Virus record (IMG/VR): IMGVR_UViG_3300046787_000408
Coordinates: 1 to 64,000 of that record
Source of the DNA: a virus
DNA length: 64,000 nucleotides
Direction: 5' to 3' (one strand)
The position numbers and the translations under genes were made by a program. Numbering within the stretch: position 1 is the stretch's first letter; the number at the start of each line of letters is the position of its first letter. The notes beneath the pieces are model-generated. The model made no database searches and was not told the DNA's origin. It worked only from the letters and a program-made list of their open reading frames with translations. Shown in pieces: positions 1 to 9,902 of this stretch.

Positions 1-3000
1 ACTGCAAACGGGTAAGCACTAGAATTCCACCACGATGCTTCAACAGGGCCACCATCGCCTGCGACCCATGACTTTTGGAAACTGGTGTCGTCATAACCGC
101 CCACTACGCTAACAAATGGACTTACCAAGTTACCTTCACTGTCTACTGGCAGTACAGTGGTCAACTCTGGACGAGCATATGCTGGTAATATATACGCACC
201 GTCGGGGTCAGCAACACGACCTGCTTCAAGGTCGTCCCATAGCACCAAGTTGTCGCTAGTATAAGGTCCTGGACCATACACAGTGTTCCACCAGGTGGGT
301 TTGATTGCAAAGCCCAGCATCTCCCATGGAGTCAACGCAGGGTTTTCTGTGTCGTAGAAGTATCGGTTAATGCCGCGCCAAGCACCCAACAAGTTGGTGT
401 TGTTGAGACGGTCAAAGCTTAGTTTGTTCTGACTACTGCTGTAGTTCCAAGAAAACTCATTACTTGGCAAATAGTTTTGCGAAGTGTAATCCAGTTTGTT
501 CCAGCCTACATAACTTAGGAAATCTGTACTCAACAAACTGTTGATGTCTGAATATGAATATCCTGTTTCACGGAAGTTGCCAGGCAACACATCTGTAATT
601 AACAACGGTACAGGATTTCCGTCCAGTTTCAAGTTGTTGTAGATGCGAGTTTCAAATTCCAGTAGCACCTGATCTCTTATGTCGTCAAACGCAGGAGTTT
701 GGCTACCATCGTGACCCACAATTACAACTGCGGTGCCTGTGGTAGTTTTGGTTTCTACAATTTCTGGACGGTATGCAGGATACAGACCTAGTTTGGTAGG
801 AGTGTTAGGCACAAAGTTGCCGTAGGTAACAGTGTATTCTTGAATGGTAACAACATCGCCCACGGCCAACGGTGTTAGTATGGTCACACGAGGACCGTCT
901 ACAGCCACAGTGTAATCAAAACCACGAGTCAACAACTGACTGTTTTTGTATACCAACAGGCCAAGATAGTTGGCAGAAGTATAGTTATAGATCTGCACAG
1001 TGTCAAACACATTGGTAGTGATTAGACCCACTGTGTAGGAGTTCTCAATGAACACCGATCCAGTTGGCAGCATGTCGCTCCAGTAAAACGGATTGATCTC
1101 AATTCTACCAGCTGTGAGGTTTTCCATGGCCTGTGTTAGAATTTGGCCAGGGGTTTCAAATCCAATGGTGAGTCTAGTAACTTCTTCCAGCATCAAATTC
1201 TTGAACTTTTGATATTCTCTAGAATTGTATTGCAGGCTGGCAAAAATGTTGTACTCTTGCGAGCGGTTAAAATAACCGGGCAATACCAGCGGTGCGCTTT
1301 GTTGCAAAATTACTTGACCATATGGGCCAATGTTGCCAAGATCTCGTGTGTTGTTGGCACCGTTGATTGGACCAGTTAATGTGGTCAAGTTCTCGCAAAT
1401 TGACTCATAGTGAGTACGAACAGTACCCAAGGTAAAGCTGTCACTGTTGCCGTTGATTGGGTTCTTTTCTAGGTTGATAGGAATCTGGTAAAACGCTACC
1501 TGACTAATTTGATCACTCAGTACCAACACTTCTACAATATCACCAATTGCATATGTGTTGTCCAATGCAATAGTGGTTGAGTTATCAAACACTTCAACTG
1601 TGTATGTTCCTGGATCTCGAAATGCTGATCCCACATACACTTGTACCGCAGGTATATTCACATTTGATGATTGTGCCTGCACGTCTAGTTTTAGTAGCTC
1701 GCCAGAGTAGGTAAATTTAAATTGTTGTCTTATTAATGTATCTGTGGCCGCAGTGTTCCATCCAATTTGTCGTTGGAATACTGCTCTGGAGTCATACTCT
1801 CTAACAAAGCCAATGCTGATGGACTCTGTAGTACTAACGTTGTCACGCACATACAAGAAGGTGTCTTTGTAGAGATTGTTCTCAAAAACAATGTCGCCCA
1901 CGTTGTTGAGGTTGAGATACTGCAACGGGAATTGCAACACAGGATCTAGTACACCAGTGTCACCTACAGCATAGCTGAACAATTTGCTGCCTGCAAATGT
2001 TGTACTTGGATATTTTGCAAGATTAGCAAAACTCACTCCATCAGCATCGTAGATGTTGAACAACGGTGCTTGTTGAACACCAGTTTTGAGTTGTGCTTCA
2101 GCCCATACAACACCGTCATACCAAAAAGATATTCCTTTGAGTGTGGTACCGTCAAGACAAACTGTGCTTTGATCAACTAGGACTTCACCGTCAGTGGCCA
2201 ATGTCAAATGAATCAAAGGTTGTTCCACATACGGAGCAATAGAATCTGGTGTAATAAAGTTTACTACCCAGATCTTGTTTCGTACGTTGACGTCAAGGTC
2301 AGCTGCAAAAATAACTCGAGAACCTTCAGTAAAGGTGTAGCCCCCGGTTGAATATCCAGTAGAGCCTTCAATGTTACTGAATGCATCTGTTTCTGTAAAG
2401 TCAATGATGTTAACTGGTTGCTTGCCTTCAGTTCCCATGTTGAACATACGCAGGCCAGGACGGAACTCAATGATTGGTCGTTTGGCGCGGTACGCATTGT
2501 CAATCACTGCTTCTGTATTGTTGTAAACTGCTGTGGCGTTGATAACATCAATGTGGAACCAGCGGTTGCTACGGCTCCAGGCATTAAGGTCCAAGGCAGC
2601 ACGATCAATGGTCAAGTAATCTAGTTCACCAGGTTCAGTAGCTTCAGTGCTACCATCCCCGTCAACTACGTAGGTTTCAGGAGTGATGTAGTTGGTAACT
2701 GGCAACAACTCTATAGCAGTGCCTACTCCACTTATGTAATATTCTTTGTTGATGTATTCAGCTGGCTCTACTTGGCCACGAAACACTACCTTGAGTCCGT
2801 TGGTAAACACTACTCCGTTAGGGCTTGTGTATGCTGGCTTGCCCAGCAGCTCGTCAATAAACAAAGTGTCACTTTGTGTTTGTTCAATCAGTCGAATACG
2901 ACCAAATATTTCTGGATCTGTACCGTCTTGGTAATACAGCGTATCTTGCGCTGCTGTCAACAAAGGTATTTCTCTAAAGAAACCTGCGTCATTTTTGTAC

Positions 3001-4490
3001 CATTGTGTGCTAGCATAGGTATTGCCATAACGCACAGTGAATTTTTCAAGATTGTTGATCAACTGAATGCTGTTCAGCGTCATGTACACATAGCCATCGT
3101 CGTTGACGTATTCAATTTGCCAAATACCAGAGCGTTGATCTAGCGGTACTTCGGTGGTTTCAGAATACAACAAGCTGTCATAACTGCCTGGTTGTCCGTT
3201 GAGAGAGTTGTCTCGATCCAAGGGATCATATACAGTTGTCTTGAACCAGCCGCCTAGGTCAGCGTCTAATGCAGGCTGAGTAAACACTATGGTACGGCCA
3301 TTGAGTTCAGTAATACCGTCAATACCACCGTAGGCTGCAATAAAATCAGCCACTGACACATTGTCCAACTGATCAAACTTGAGCTCAGTAAGCAGATCTA
3401 CTGTGCCAATACTAGGCAAACCGTAGTAAAAATCTTGTGCTGTCTTGGTTGGCACGTTGAATGTAATTGTGCCAAGGTCTTCACCGTTGTTGGTGACGCC
3501 ATATACATCTCTGCTGCTGATGTTGGGAGTGATTGGAACTTTACCGTTTACACCTGGGGCAGACTGAATCCAAAAGCCTGGGCCAGTACCAGCAGTGGCG
3601 TTGGCCACTGCGATGGTGCCTTGCATGTTGCTTTGTGTAGAACTAGCATAGAACAAAGTATCAGGAGCGTCTTGTGGTACTACAAATGTTACCTGTCCAA
3701 CAACTGCTCCGTTGTTGGTTACACCTGAGTTGTAAACGTTGCTCAAGCCTGTGGTTGGAGCTGTTTTGATATAGAATGGGTATGCACCATCTAGGTTCAT
3801 GGTAAACACGTAGGTATTACCGCGAACCAGCGTCAGCGTAGGATTGCTTTGTGAATCAATTACATAGCTACTGATGCCAGAATTGCTTACTCTGTAGTTG
3901 ACAGTTTCTTTGTTGTTTTGTGCAACTTCAAAAGTATAACTACCACCACGCACCAGGTCAATAGTGGGATTAGTTCCAGCCAGACCTGAGAATGAGTACA
4001 CGCCGTTTGCACGATCTACAACAAAGTCATCAGTGGCTGGAACTCCAGTTGCTGCTACATCTACTGATGCAGGGCCGCCGGGAATCCAAAAGTACTGACT
4101 AAAGTTGATGAAGGTATCCCAGTTGATAAAAGGATCCCAGGTGTAGTATTGACTCTCAAACAGTCGATCAGGACGGCTAGCATTGCCTCCCTGATAGGCT
4201 ATTGCATCCAGGATGCCTGGATATGTCATTACGTCGCGAACCTTGTTTGTATCAGGTTCCAGACTTACAACTCCAGCTTCTAACTGATAGTCAGCACGAG
4301 TTTTGTTGGGTTCTACCACATAACGGTCATTGGGGTTTACGCCGGGCCCTACACTGCGACCAATAAAGCCCTGAGTCTTTTTGAACTTGGGCTCCTGAAT
4401 CAGTTGATCCAACGTTGCAGCCAAAAACTGCTTGTTTACATCAGTCTGAAAGATTTCAGGTAAAAATTCTACACTACGTACTCTTGCCAT
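1..4490 (-). CDS. Very large virion/baseplate protein downstream of gp6, C-terminus beyond window
   Basis: Open frame without stop from the ATG at 4490 to the left edge (about 1496 codons visible). Its ATG overlaps the gp6 stop codon by one base (TAATG), so it is translationally coupled to gp6. By position it corresponds to T4 gp7, the wedge initiator, but I recognise no gp7-specific motif, so this is inference from order. The N-terminus begins MARVRSVEFLPEIFQTDVNK. Around residues 170-280 there are two adjacent beta-rich segments, each starting with an NPT-x-x-LVRG motif followed by a YTFEVA or YVFTMN strand. The second continues into PFYIKT and TGLSNVYNSGVTNNG and resembles a cupredoxin-like fold without copper ligands. 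The rest is beta-rich and low in cysteine, as expected of a structural protein. Confidence 0.75.
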   Translation of the reverse strand, partial: MARVRSVEFLPEIFQTDVNKQFLAATLDQLIQEPKFKKTQGFIGRSVGPGVNPNDRYVVEPNKTRADYQLEAGVVSLEPDTNKVRDVMTYPGILDAIAYQGGNASRPDRLFESQYYTWDPFINWDTFINFSQYFWIPGGPASVDVAATGVPATDDFVVDRANGVYSFSGLAGTNPTIDLVRGGSYTFEVAQNNKETVNYRVSNSGISSYVIDSQSNPTLTLVRGNTYVFTMNLDGAYPFYIKTAPTTGLSNVYNSGVTNNGAVVGQVTFVVPQDAPDTLFYASSTQSNMQGTIAVANATAGTGPGFWIQSAPGVNGKVPITPNISSRDVYGVTNNGEDLGTITFNVPTKTAQDFYYGLPSIGTVDLLTELKFDQLDNVSVADFIAAYGGIDGITELNGRTIVFTQPALDADLGGWFKTTVYDPLDRDNSLNGQPGSYDSLLYSETTEVPLDQRSGIWQIEYVNDDGYVYMTLNSIQLINNLEKFTVRYGNTYASTQWYKNDAGFFREIPLLTAAQDTLYYQDGTDPEIFGRIRLIEQTQSDTLFIDELLGKPAYTSPNGVVFTNGLKVVFRGQVEPAEYINKEYYISGVGTAIELLPVTNYITPETYVVDGDGSTEATEPGELDYLTIDRAALDLNAWSRSNRWFHIDVINATAVYNNTEAVIDNAYRAKRPIIEFRPGLRMFNMGTEGKQPVNIIDFTETDAFSNIEGSTGYSTGGYTFTEGSRVIFAADLDVNVRNKIWVVNFITPDSIAPYVEQPLIHLTLATDGEVLVDQSTVCLDGTTLKGISFWYDGVVWAEAQLKTGVQQAPLFNIYDADGVSFANLAKYPSTTFAGSKLFSYAVGDTGVLDPVLQFPLQYLNLNNVGDIVFENNLYKDTFLYVRDNVSTTESISIGFVREYDSRAVFQRQIGWNTAATDTLIRQQFKFTYSGELLKLDVQAQSSNVNIPAVQVYVGSAFRDPGTYTVEVFDNSTTIALDNTYAIGDIVEVLVLSDQISQVAFYQIPINLEKNPINGNSDSFTLGTVRTHYESICENLTTLTGPINGANNTRDLGNIGPYGQVILQQSAPLVLPGYFNRSQEYNIFASLQYNSREYQKFKNLMLEEVTRLTIGFETPGQILTQAMENLTAGRIEINPFYWSDMLPTGSVFIENSYTVGLITTNVFDTVQIYNYTSANYLGLLVYKNSQLLTRGFDYTVAVDGPRVTILTPLAVGDVVTIQEYTVTYGNFVPNTPTKLGLYPAYRPEIVETKTTTGTAVVIVGHDGSQTPAFDDIRDQVLLEFETRIYNNLKLDGNPVPLLITDVLPGNFRETGYSYSDINSLLSTDFLSYVGWNKLDYTSQNYLPSNEFSWNYSSSQNKLSFDRLNNTNLLGAWRGINRYFYDTENPALTPWEMLGFAIKPTWWNTVYGPGPYTSDNLVLWDDLEAGRVADPDGAYILPAYARPELTTVLPVDSEGNLVSPFVSVVGGYDDTSFQKSWVAGDGGPVEASWWNSSAYPFA

Positions 4491-7400
4491 TAAATTACTC
4501 CGCTACCAGGGGCTGTTCGGAGATTGGTGCTGGTCAAAGCCTCAATCACATCTATATTAGTTATGTCTGCTGCATTCACGAATATTTCGTTGGGAGTTGA
4601 ACGAATCTCGTACAAGTCGCCAAAACTCTTTTGTGGGTCCAGTGGTACTAGTACTACCGAACTGATAATGGTTCCCAACTGGCGGTGCAGGTACGCTGCC
4701 AATTCTGAGAAGTAAAAGGTGTCACCAAAGTTCCACTTGTCAATACTGAAGTAGGTGTTCATTTCTGCAATCACAGAGCTTTTGATTTCACTGGTACTGG
4801 CAGTAGACCCTTGAGCACGAATCACCTTGATGGTAGCTCGCAACTGTGGTGCTGCTTTGGCTCCAAACAAGGGCTTGAAGTTTACAGAATTCAACACCAC
4901 GTTGTCAGAGATCATTTTGTAATCCTGCAAGCCTTGGTATGCTGTGCTCAGTTCATCAATAGTAGGAACGCTAGGCTCAGTCACTGTGCCAGTAGTATCA
5001 CGAATCCAGTTTTGATATGCAGTATAGTAGGCTTGTGTGACCACATACAAATCAATAATGTTTGTAGTACCTGGATCAATACGAGTGGTCAGTGGTGAGT
5101 TGTGGCGATACTGAAAGTATAAATCTTGACGTCCAGTGCGTGCAATCCAGCCTGATTGTTCTACCAGCGTGCGAACACCAGCAACGTTGATGCTCAACAA
5201 GTAGAATGCGTCATCAGTGTATGCATAGAAAATTTGTCCAGGGCTCCATTCGCTCTTGACCAATTCAATGTCATCCAGAGTAGCGTAGTCACTGTTTACA
5301 ATACCTTCTTCAACCAAGAGATATCTTTGCAAGTTGTCAAAGTCCACAGTTTGTTGCAAGAACACCAGTTTCTGGTTGGAATTTACACCAGGGGCAACAA
5401 TTTCTTTAAAGAAGTCTGGGTTGTCTGGTACACCGTCGTTGTCGCTGTCACGGAAGCTGACCAAGACTTGGAAGTCGTCAACATAACCGTCTGACTCAAC
5501 TGGCTGACCAATAATGTCCATGACCACATCGCCTTCTAAAGGAGCTGAGTCGTCAGGTTGAGTATTCATGGCCAACACATTGATAAAGTCTTTGATAATC
5601 GTGCCAGTTCTGCTGTCATAGATCAACTGATCGCCGTAGAAGAAAAAGCGAGTCTGCAACACACTACCAAAGTAGTAGGCTAGGCCACGGAATGTCACAG
5701 TGTAGTTTTGATTTTCCACTACAAATTGTATCAGCCAACTTGCGTCACTGTTTGTGCCTGCTGTTGACCCTGCATTGGCATCGCTCCAGGCAGCATCTTG
5801 ATCCAAATTGGTACTGGTAATAATATACCAAGTGCCTGTTAGGTTGTTGTAGCCTAGACCAAAGTCACGGAACAACTCAATTTGGTCGCCCATTTGTTGT
5901 TCTAGCGACACTGGCAGGTCAGTTACAAATAGCGGAATAATTTCGCTGACCACTGCGCCTGTGGGCACAAAGTTGTTGACTGTGACTGGGCCTGCGCCTG
6001 AACTTAAATTGCCTAGGCCATTGTTGTATCCATCGCCTACAATGGCTTGTGGACTAGCCCAAATTTCTGTGCGTTCGTCAGGTCGGGTAGGTACGCCAGC
6101 TTGCAGTCGATTGTTACGATCAAAGTAATAAGGCTGTCCGTTAATAACTGGAGCCACAAACTTGATCAAGCTGCCAACTTGCACATACTTAAAATCAGTA
6201 CCGCTGCTGGGACCAACAGGAACAGCAGTGCCTGCAGAATTCTTGAAATAACCAGTAGTTTCGTTGGCCAAGGTAGTGGACTGTTGCCATGTACTTCCAG
6301 CAATGCTAACAAATGCAGTACCGGTTCCTGCTCCTACTCCTGTGGCCACAAATTCTGTGCCCACGGTGTTGTTTGCCGCACCAATAGCAGTAAAGTTGGT
6401 AGTGCCCACAGTGGCAATTACATACGGTTGCCCAATTACAAAGCTGCCTGCTGGTGCTGCATTGGTGTACACACGAGGGAAATTGTCGTAGTAGAACTGC
6501 TTCATTGTGGCTTCAGTCAATTGCGGTTGTACTGAGTTGGTCACAAAGTCTGCGATTTCGTTACGGTTGGTCCACCCAAACAAGATAGTGGGCAGTATGT
6601 TGTTTTCCCACAATGCGCCGTCGCTAGAGAAACTGTTGGTACTAGAATACTTGCCAGTGTTGTCCACTAGATCCAAATAACGGCTGGTACCAATCGATGC
6701 ACGGTTAAGCGCCTTGCTCTTGATAATACTGTTGTACTGAGTAAACGGAAACAAGTTGTAGTCTTCGCCGTTGACCATACGGTTTTGTGTATAGTATCTA
6801 GCAGGAGCACGTTGTTTGATTGCATCAATAGGTTCACGAGCCTGTGCATTAGTCACTGGTTGTGTAATACCACAAGTGAATGTAATTGTTTCAAGATTAC
6901 CGCTACGGCTGGTATAACTGATAGGGATACTCACGCTCTGCATTTCAGCAGGATTGATAATGTATTCCAAACCGTTTGAAGCACGAGTGTAGCATCGGAA
7001 AATACCCACTGGGATTTCGCTAAACACACCGTCACCAAATACCAAGGTAATTTGGTCATTGGTTCTACTGGTTGTGCTGTAGATTGGACGAAGTTCTACT
7101 TGTTGTTCTGCTGCGGCAGTGTAAACACTTTCCACATACTGCCACTCACGAGTGATGTTACCAACGTTGTCCAACTGGAATAGCCAACGATCTTCATTGT
7201 TAACACCTTCCACGTTGATGTTTACAGTGCGGTTGCTAATACGTTCACTCAAGTTGAAGTCCGTGTTGATCAAAGTTCCTTGTTTGAACGCAAAGAAATA
7301 GCCAGTGTTGGCGCTTTGAAAGCCCAGTTGATCATTGCGGAACAAGATGTTAAAGGGCGAATTTGCTGTTGGAGCAGGTTCGTACACATAGTCACGACCC

Positions 7401-8059
7401 ACGCTGGTTGATGTTACTGCTTCAAACGGCATTGATACACCGTCAATTGTGGCAGTATACGGCACCACTGGCAAAAAGCCTGGCAACAGATTGATAGCAT
7501 ATTCTTCTGTGCGTACACCTAGAATTGTTTGGCGATTACCAGGACGTCCCACACGCTGACTGTCTACTAGAGCTGCATTGATAATTGTGGTAAACTGTTC
7601 TTGCCAATCAGGGTTTGTGGGGTCAGCCCAGTCCACAGTAACATTGCTTAGGTTAATACCGTTGTAGTCCGTGACGTTTTCTGTAGTGGTTACGTTGAAT
7701 ACTTTGAGAAAGCCACTAGATGCAGTATTTCGTTTGGGATCGTAGCTGACCAAGTTGGCCAAGCGTACCACACTGTCACGACGTTCAGCAGTGTCTAAAT
7801 AGTTTTCACGAGTGTTAAGGTCAGTACGGAACGCAAGACTTTGTCCCATGAATGCAATAATATCCAACAGTGCAATAAATTCTGAACTTTCAATATAGTC
7901 GTTGAAAGTTTCTGGATAGTACAATCTCAAATAATCTACAAAACTCTTGCGCAGAGTTTCAAAGTCGTAGCTTTGGAAGTCAGCTTCCCTGTAGGTCTGA
8001 TATATTTGTTTCCAGTCTTCTACACCGAAAATTGCTGTTTGTCTAGTGGTTTTTGCCAT
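4490..8059 (-). CDS. gp6: Baseplate wedge subunit gp6
   Basis: Baseplate wedge protein of the T4 gp6 / phage P2 gpJ class, which forms the inner ring joining wedges around the hub. The N-terminus has the typical wedge sequence, with YPETFNDY near residue 49 and an FIALLDIIAFMGQSLAFRTD helix near 62-82. The C-terminus carries a FGDLYEIRSTPNEIF strand region. At 1189 residues it is nearly twice T4 gp6 (about 660). Part of the excess is an insertion near residues 535-590 rich in Gly and Thr, with the core VGTTNFTAIGA and GAGTGTA. The same module occurs in the virion protein at 40359. It follows gp25, the normal T4-like neighbour, after a 56-nt gap holding a late-promoter octamer; the leader has an AAAAAGG purine stretch. 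Confidence 0.9.
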   Translation of the reverse strand: MAKTTRQTAIFGVEDWKQIYQTYREADFQSYDFETLRKSFVDYLRLYYPETFNDYIESSEFIALLDIIAFMGQSLAFRTDLNTRENYLDTAERRDSVVRLANLVSYDPKRNTASSGFLKVFNVTTTENVTDYNGINLSNVTVDWADPTNPDWQEQFTTIINAALVDSQRVGRPGNRQTILGVRTEEYAINLLPGFLPVVPYTATIDGVSMPFEAVTSTSVGRDYVYEPAPTANSPFNILFRNDQLGFQSANTGYFFAFKQGTLINTDFNLSERISNRTVNINVEGVNNEDRWLFQLDNVGNITREWQYVESVYTAAAEQQVELRPIYSTTSRTNDQITLVFGDGVFSEIPVGIFRCYTRASNGLEYIINPAEMQSVSIPISYTSRSGNLETITFTCGITQPVTNAQAREPIDAIKQRAPARYYTQNRMVNGEDYNLFPFTQYNSIIKSKALNRASIGTSRYLDLVDNTGKYSSTNSFSSDGALWENNILPTILFGWTNRNEIADFVTNSVQPQLTEATMKQFYYDNFPRVYTNAAPAGSFVIGQPYVIATVGTTNFTAIGAANNTVGTEFVATGVGAGTGTAFVSIAGSTWQQSTTLANETTGYFKNSAGTAVPVGPSSGTDFKYVQVGSLIKFVAPVINGQPYYFDRNNRLQAGVPTRPDERTEIWASPQAIVGDGYNNGLGNLSSGAGPVTVNNFVPTGAVVSEIIPLFVTDLPVSLEQQMGDQIELFRDFGLGYNNLTGTWYIITSTNLDQDAAWSDANAGSTAGTNSDASWLIQFVVENQNYTVTFRGLAYYFGSVLQTRFFFYGDQLIYDSRTGTIIKDFINVLAMNTQPDDSAPLEGDVVMDIIGQPVESDGYVDDFQVLVSFRDSDNDGVPDNPDFFKEIVAPGVNSNQKLVFLQQTVDFDNLQRYLLVEEGIVNSDYATLDDIELVKSEWSPGQIFYAYTDDAFYLLSINVAGVRTLVEQSGWIARTGRQDLYFQYRHNSPLTTRIDPGTTNIIDLYVVTQAYYTAYQNWIRDTTGTVTEPSVPTIDELSTAYQGLQDYKMISDNVVLNSVNFKPLFGAKAAPQLRATIKVIRAQGSTASTSEIKSSVIAEMNTYFSIDKWNFGDTFYFSELAAYLHRQLGTIISSVVLVPLDPQKSFGDLYEIRSTPNEIFVNAADITNIDVIEALTSTNLRTAPGSGVI

Positions 8060-8088
8060 GCTCGTTGAACCTTTTTGTCACCTTGAAG

Positions 8089-8096
8089 TATTTATG
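8089..8096 (-). promoter_or_regulatory. Late promoter octamer CATAAATA before gp6
   Basis: On the minus strand the octamer reads CATAAATA, one base from the T4 late consensus TATAAATA recognised by gp55 with RNA polymerase. It lies between the gp25 stop and the gp6 ATG and leaves a leader of about 25 nt. Confidence 0.7.
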
Positions 8097-8115
8097 GAGA
8101 CTAAAAACGGCGCAG

Positions 8116-8490
8116 TTATACGTAGCTGGCTGTGCGTTGTTGTTGGTCGAAGAAGATGCTCAGTCTCTTGGCATCTGTTGTGGGCACTACAGTAAGTTGT
8201 ATCTGTAACAAGATACCGTTTTCCTGGGGGAATGCCTGCACCTGGCTTACAAATATTCTAGGATCGCCCCCAGCTACTCGTTGCACTTCTTGCTGGATTG
8301 ATGTTTGTGTTTCCTGTGTTTGTGGTTCAAACACAAAACTCCACAGTGTGGTACCATAGGCAGGGCGGCCAGGCAGTTGTCCTGGTCGAATGTTGAATGC
8401 ATTCAACAGATCTCGTTTGATCAGCTCAAAATCTGTTAGAGTAAACTTTTTGAATTGATTGATTGTGTTAAAGCCGATGAATGTAGACAT
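8116..8490 (-). CDS. gp25: Baseplate wedge subunit gp25
   Basis: GPW/gp25-family baseplate wedge protein, 124 residues (T4 gp25 has 132). The family pattern is visible: a DFELIKRDLLNAFNIRPGQLP helix-loop, PAYGTTLWSFVFEP near residues 44-57, a helix QTSIQQEVQRVAGGDPR, and a final beta hairpin with ILLQIQLTVVP. gp25 is the conserved sheath-initiator/wedge protein of contractile tails and partners gp6, encoded next. The ATG lies exactly 5 nt downstream of a GATAAATA octamer, with no room for a Shine-Dalgarno sequence within the predicted transcript. Translation would therefore be leaderless, or would depend on read-through from the upstream gene. Confidence 0.92.
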   Translation of the reverse strand: MSTFIGFNTINQFKKFTLTDFELIKRDLLNAFNIRPGQLPGRPAYGTTLWSFVFEPQTQETQTSIQQEVQRVAGGDPRIFVSQVQAFPQENGILLQIQLTVVPTTDAKRLSIFFDQQQRTASYV

Positions 8491-8495
8491 AACAA

Positions 8496-8503
8496 TATTT
8501 ATC
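8496..8503 (-). promoter_or_regulatory. Late promoter octamer GATAAATA, leaderless type, before gp25
   Basis: Minus-strand GATAAATA ends 5 nt before the gp25 ATG. Its internal TAA (8499-8501) is also the stop codon of the 466-residue gene upstream. With T4 spacing, transcription would start at or next to the ATG. Confidence 0.65.
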
Positions 8504-9899
8504 GGCGTTGCAATTGAGCTCTAGCTTGTTCAACAAACTGAATACTGTTGTTGATCTTGATTATCAAATTGTCAATTTGTTGTAGCAATAGATCTAGCTG
8601 TGCTACCAGTGCAGGAGAGATAGGAGCCGCAGTTGATGCTTGCTGGCGTATTGTAGATACTTGGGTTCGCAAAGTACCTAATGTTGCTCGGTAGTTTTCC
8701 AACTTGGTTCTACGCAACACTGCGTTTTGCACCGTTGTAGATTGTGCTACCACTGAGGCTACTGCATCTTGAGTATTAGTCAATTCCAGTTGTAAACGTG
8801 TATATTCTGTAACCAGCACTGGATTAACTGGCTCTGGACCATAAATCAATTGAGGGACTTTTGGGTTGCCCACAATTCTATTGGTGGCAGCGTCTAGTCT
8901 AGCACGGTCAGTGGTATTAACTACTCCCACAGGGTCTGCTTCGTTGGCCATAGAATTGTTAACTTTGTTGTCAACAAAGTCTACAGCATATGCACCGTCT
9001 CTAACATACTGACTAAACAAAACAGAGTCTGCAGCGCTTACTGACTGTCCACGCAACCATGCTTCGGTTGCTGCTGGAGATTTTGCAGCACTGAGCACAA
9101 CACCAGCTTGATTGCGTGGCGGAAATTGATCTACTGCTATGCCCACTTGAGCAAGGTAGTTTAGACCCAAATTCATCAAGCTTACTTGTGTTTGCTGTTG
9201 CAATGTTTCGTTAGATAACATTTGTTGTAGAGATTCAACCCCGTTGAGACCGGTCCAAACCGCAGGACTTTTTAACACATTAGGAAGCGAGTTTTGTCCT
9301 GTTTGCATCAGTTGCACTGCTATTGTTTTTACATATCCTGCTGCTGCAAGTTGTGATGCAGTGAGTGCATAAGATCCAAGTCCCACTGTGGTAACTACCC
9401 CAGCTGGTTGTGCCGCTAGTTTACGTGCTTGTGCCAACACTCCAGTAAATTGAGTATCTGTCATGTTACCAAGTCCAGTAGTTTCTGCTGGTTGTGTTGC
9501 ATAGTCTGATATGGTAATCCCGTTTGTAACCGGAAACTTTGCCAATACTTCAGTTATGACCTTGACTGGAGTTACTTGCTCTGCTTGACTGGGTGTTTGA
9601 GCTAGTTGTTGCAACAATTGAGATTCAGCTGTGATCAATCCATTGGCAGCTTGAGTGGCCGGACTGATTACATCGCCAACCGCAAGTCCTATCAAAGAAC
9701 CACTGGCCAACTGTTGATTAAAAATCCTCTGAGCTGCATCTCTATCCAAGCTTTCAGGTCCAGACACCACAATAGTTTGATTGGTGCTTGCTGTAAGAGT
9801 TACACCAGCAGGAACTGCTGGAGCGCCAGGTGGTGTTTGTGTACCAGTATTTGTGGTACTGGACTGTGGCGATGGATTGATAAAACTAAAAGATGCCAT
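8499..9899 (-). CDS. Virion/baseplate-associated protein of unknown function with C-terminal coiled coil
   Basis: 466 residues, family not recognised. The N-terminus (about 1-45) is Ser/Thr/Pro-rich and low in complexity. The middle (about 45-330) is Ala/Gln-rich and helical. Residues about 360-466 form likely coiled coils, with heptad-like stretches such as YTRLQLELTNTQDAVASVVA and QLDLLLQQIDNLIIKINNSI. It lies between the gp5-like spike and gp25 with short spacings (3 nt after gp5), so a role in baseplate or hub assembly is inferred from position. There is no catalytic motif, signal peptide or membrane segment. Its TAA stop lies inside the octamer upstream of gp25. Confidence 0.7.
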   Translation of the reverse strand: MASFSFINPSPQSSTTNTGTQTPPGAPAVPAGVTLTASTNQTIVVSGPESLDRDAAQRIFNQQLASGSLIGLAVGDVISPATQAANGLITAESQLLQQLAQTPSQAEQVTPVKVITEVLAKFPVTNGITISDYATQPAETTGLGNMTDTQFTGVLAQARKLAAQPAGVVTTVGLGSYALTASQLAAAGYVKTIAVQLMQTGQNSLPNVLKSPAVWTGLNGVESLQQMLSNETLQQQTQVSLMNLGLNYLAQVGIAVDQFPPRNQAGVVLSAAKSPAATEAWLRGQSVSAADSVLFSQYVRDGAYAVDFVDNKVNNSMANEADPVGVVNTTDRARLDAATNRIVGNPKVPQLIYGPEPVNPVLVTEYTRLQLELTNTQDAVASVVAQSTTVQNAVLRRTKLENYRATLGTLRTQVSTIRQQASTAAPISPALVAQLDLLLQQIDNLIIKINNSIQFVEQARAQLQRR

Positions 9900-9902
9900 A
9901 AC

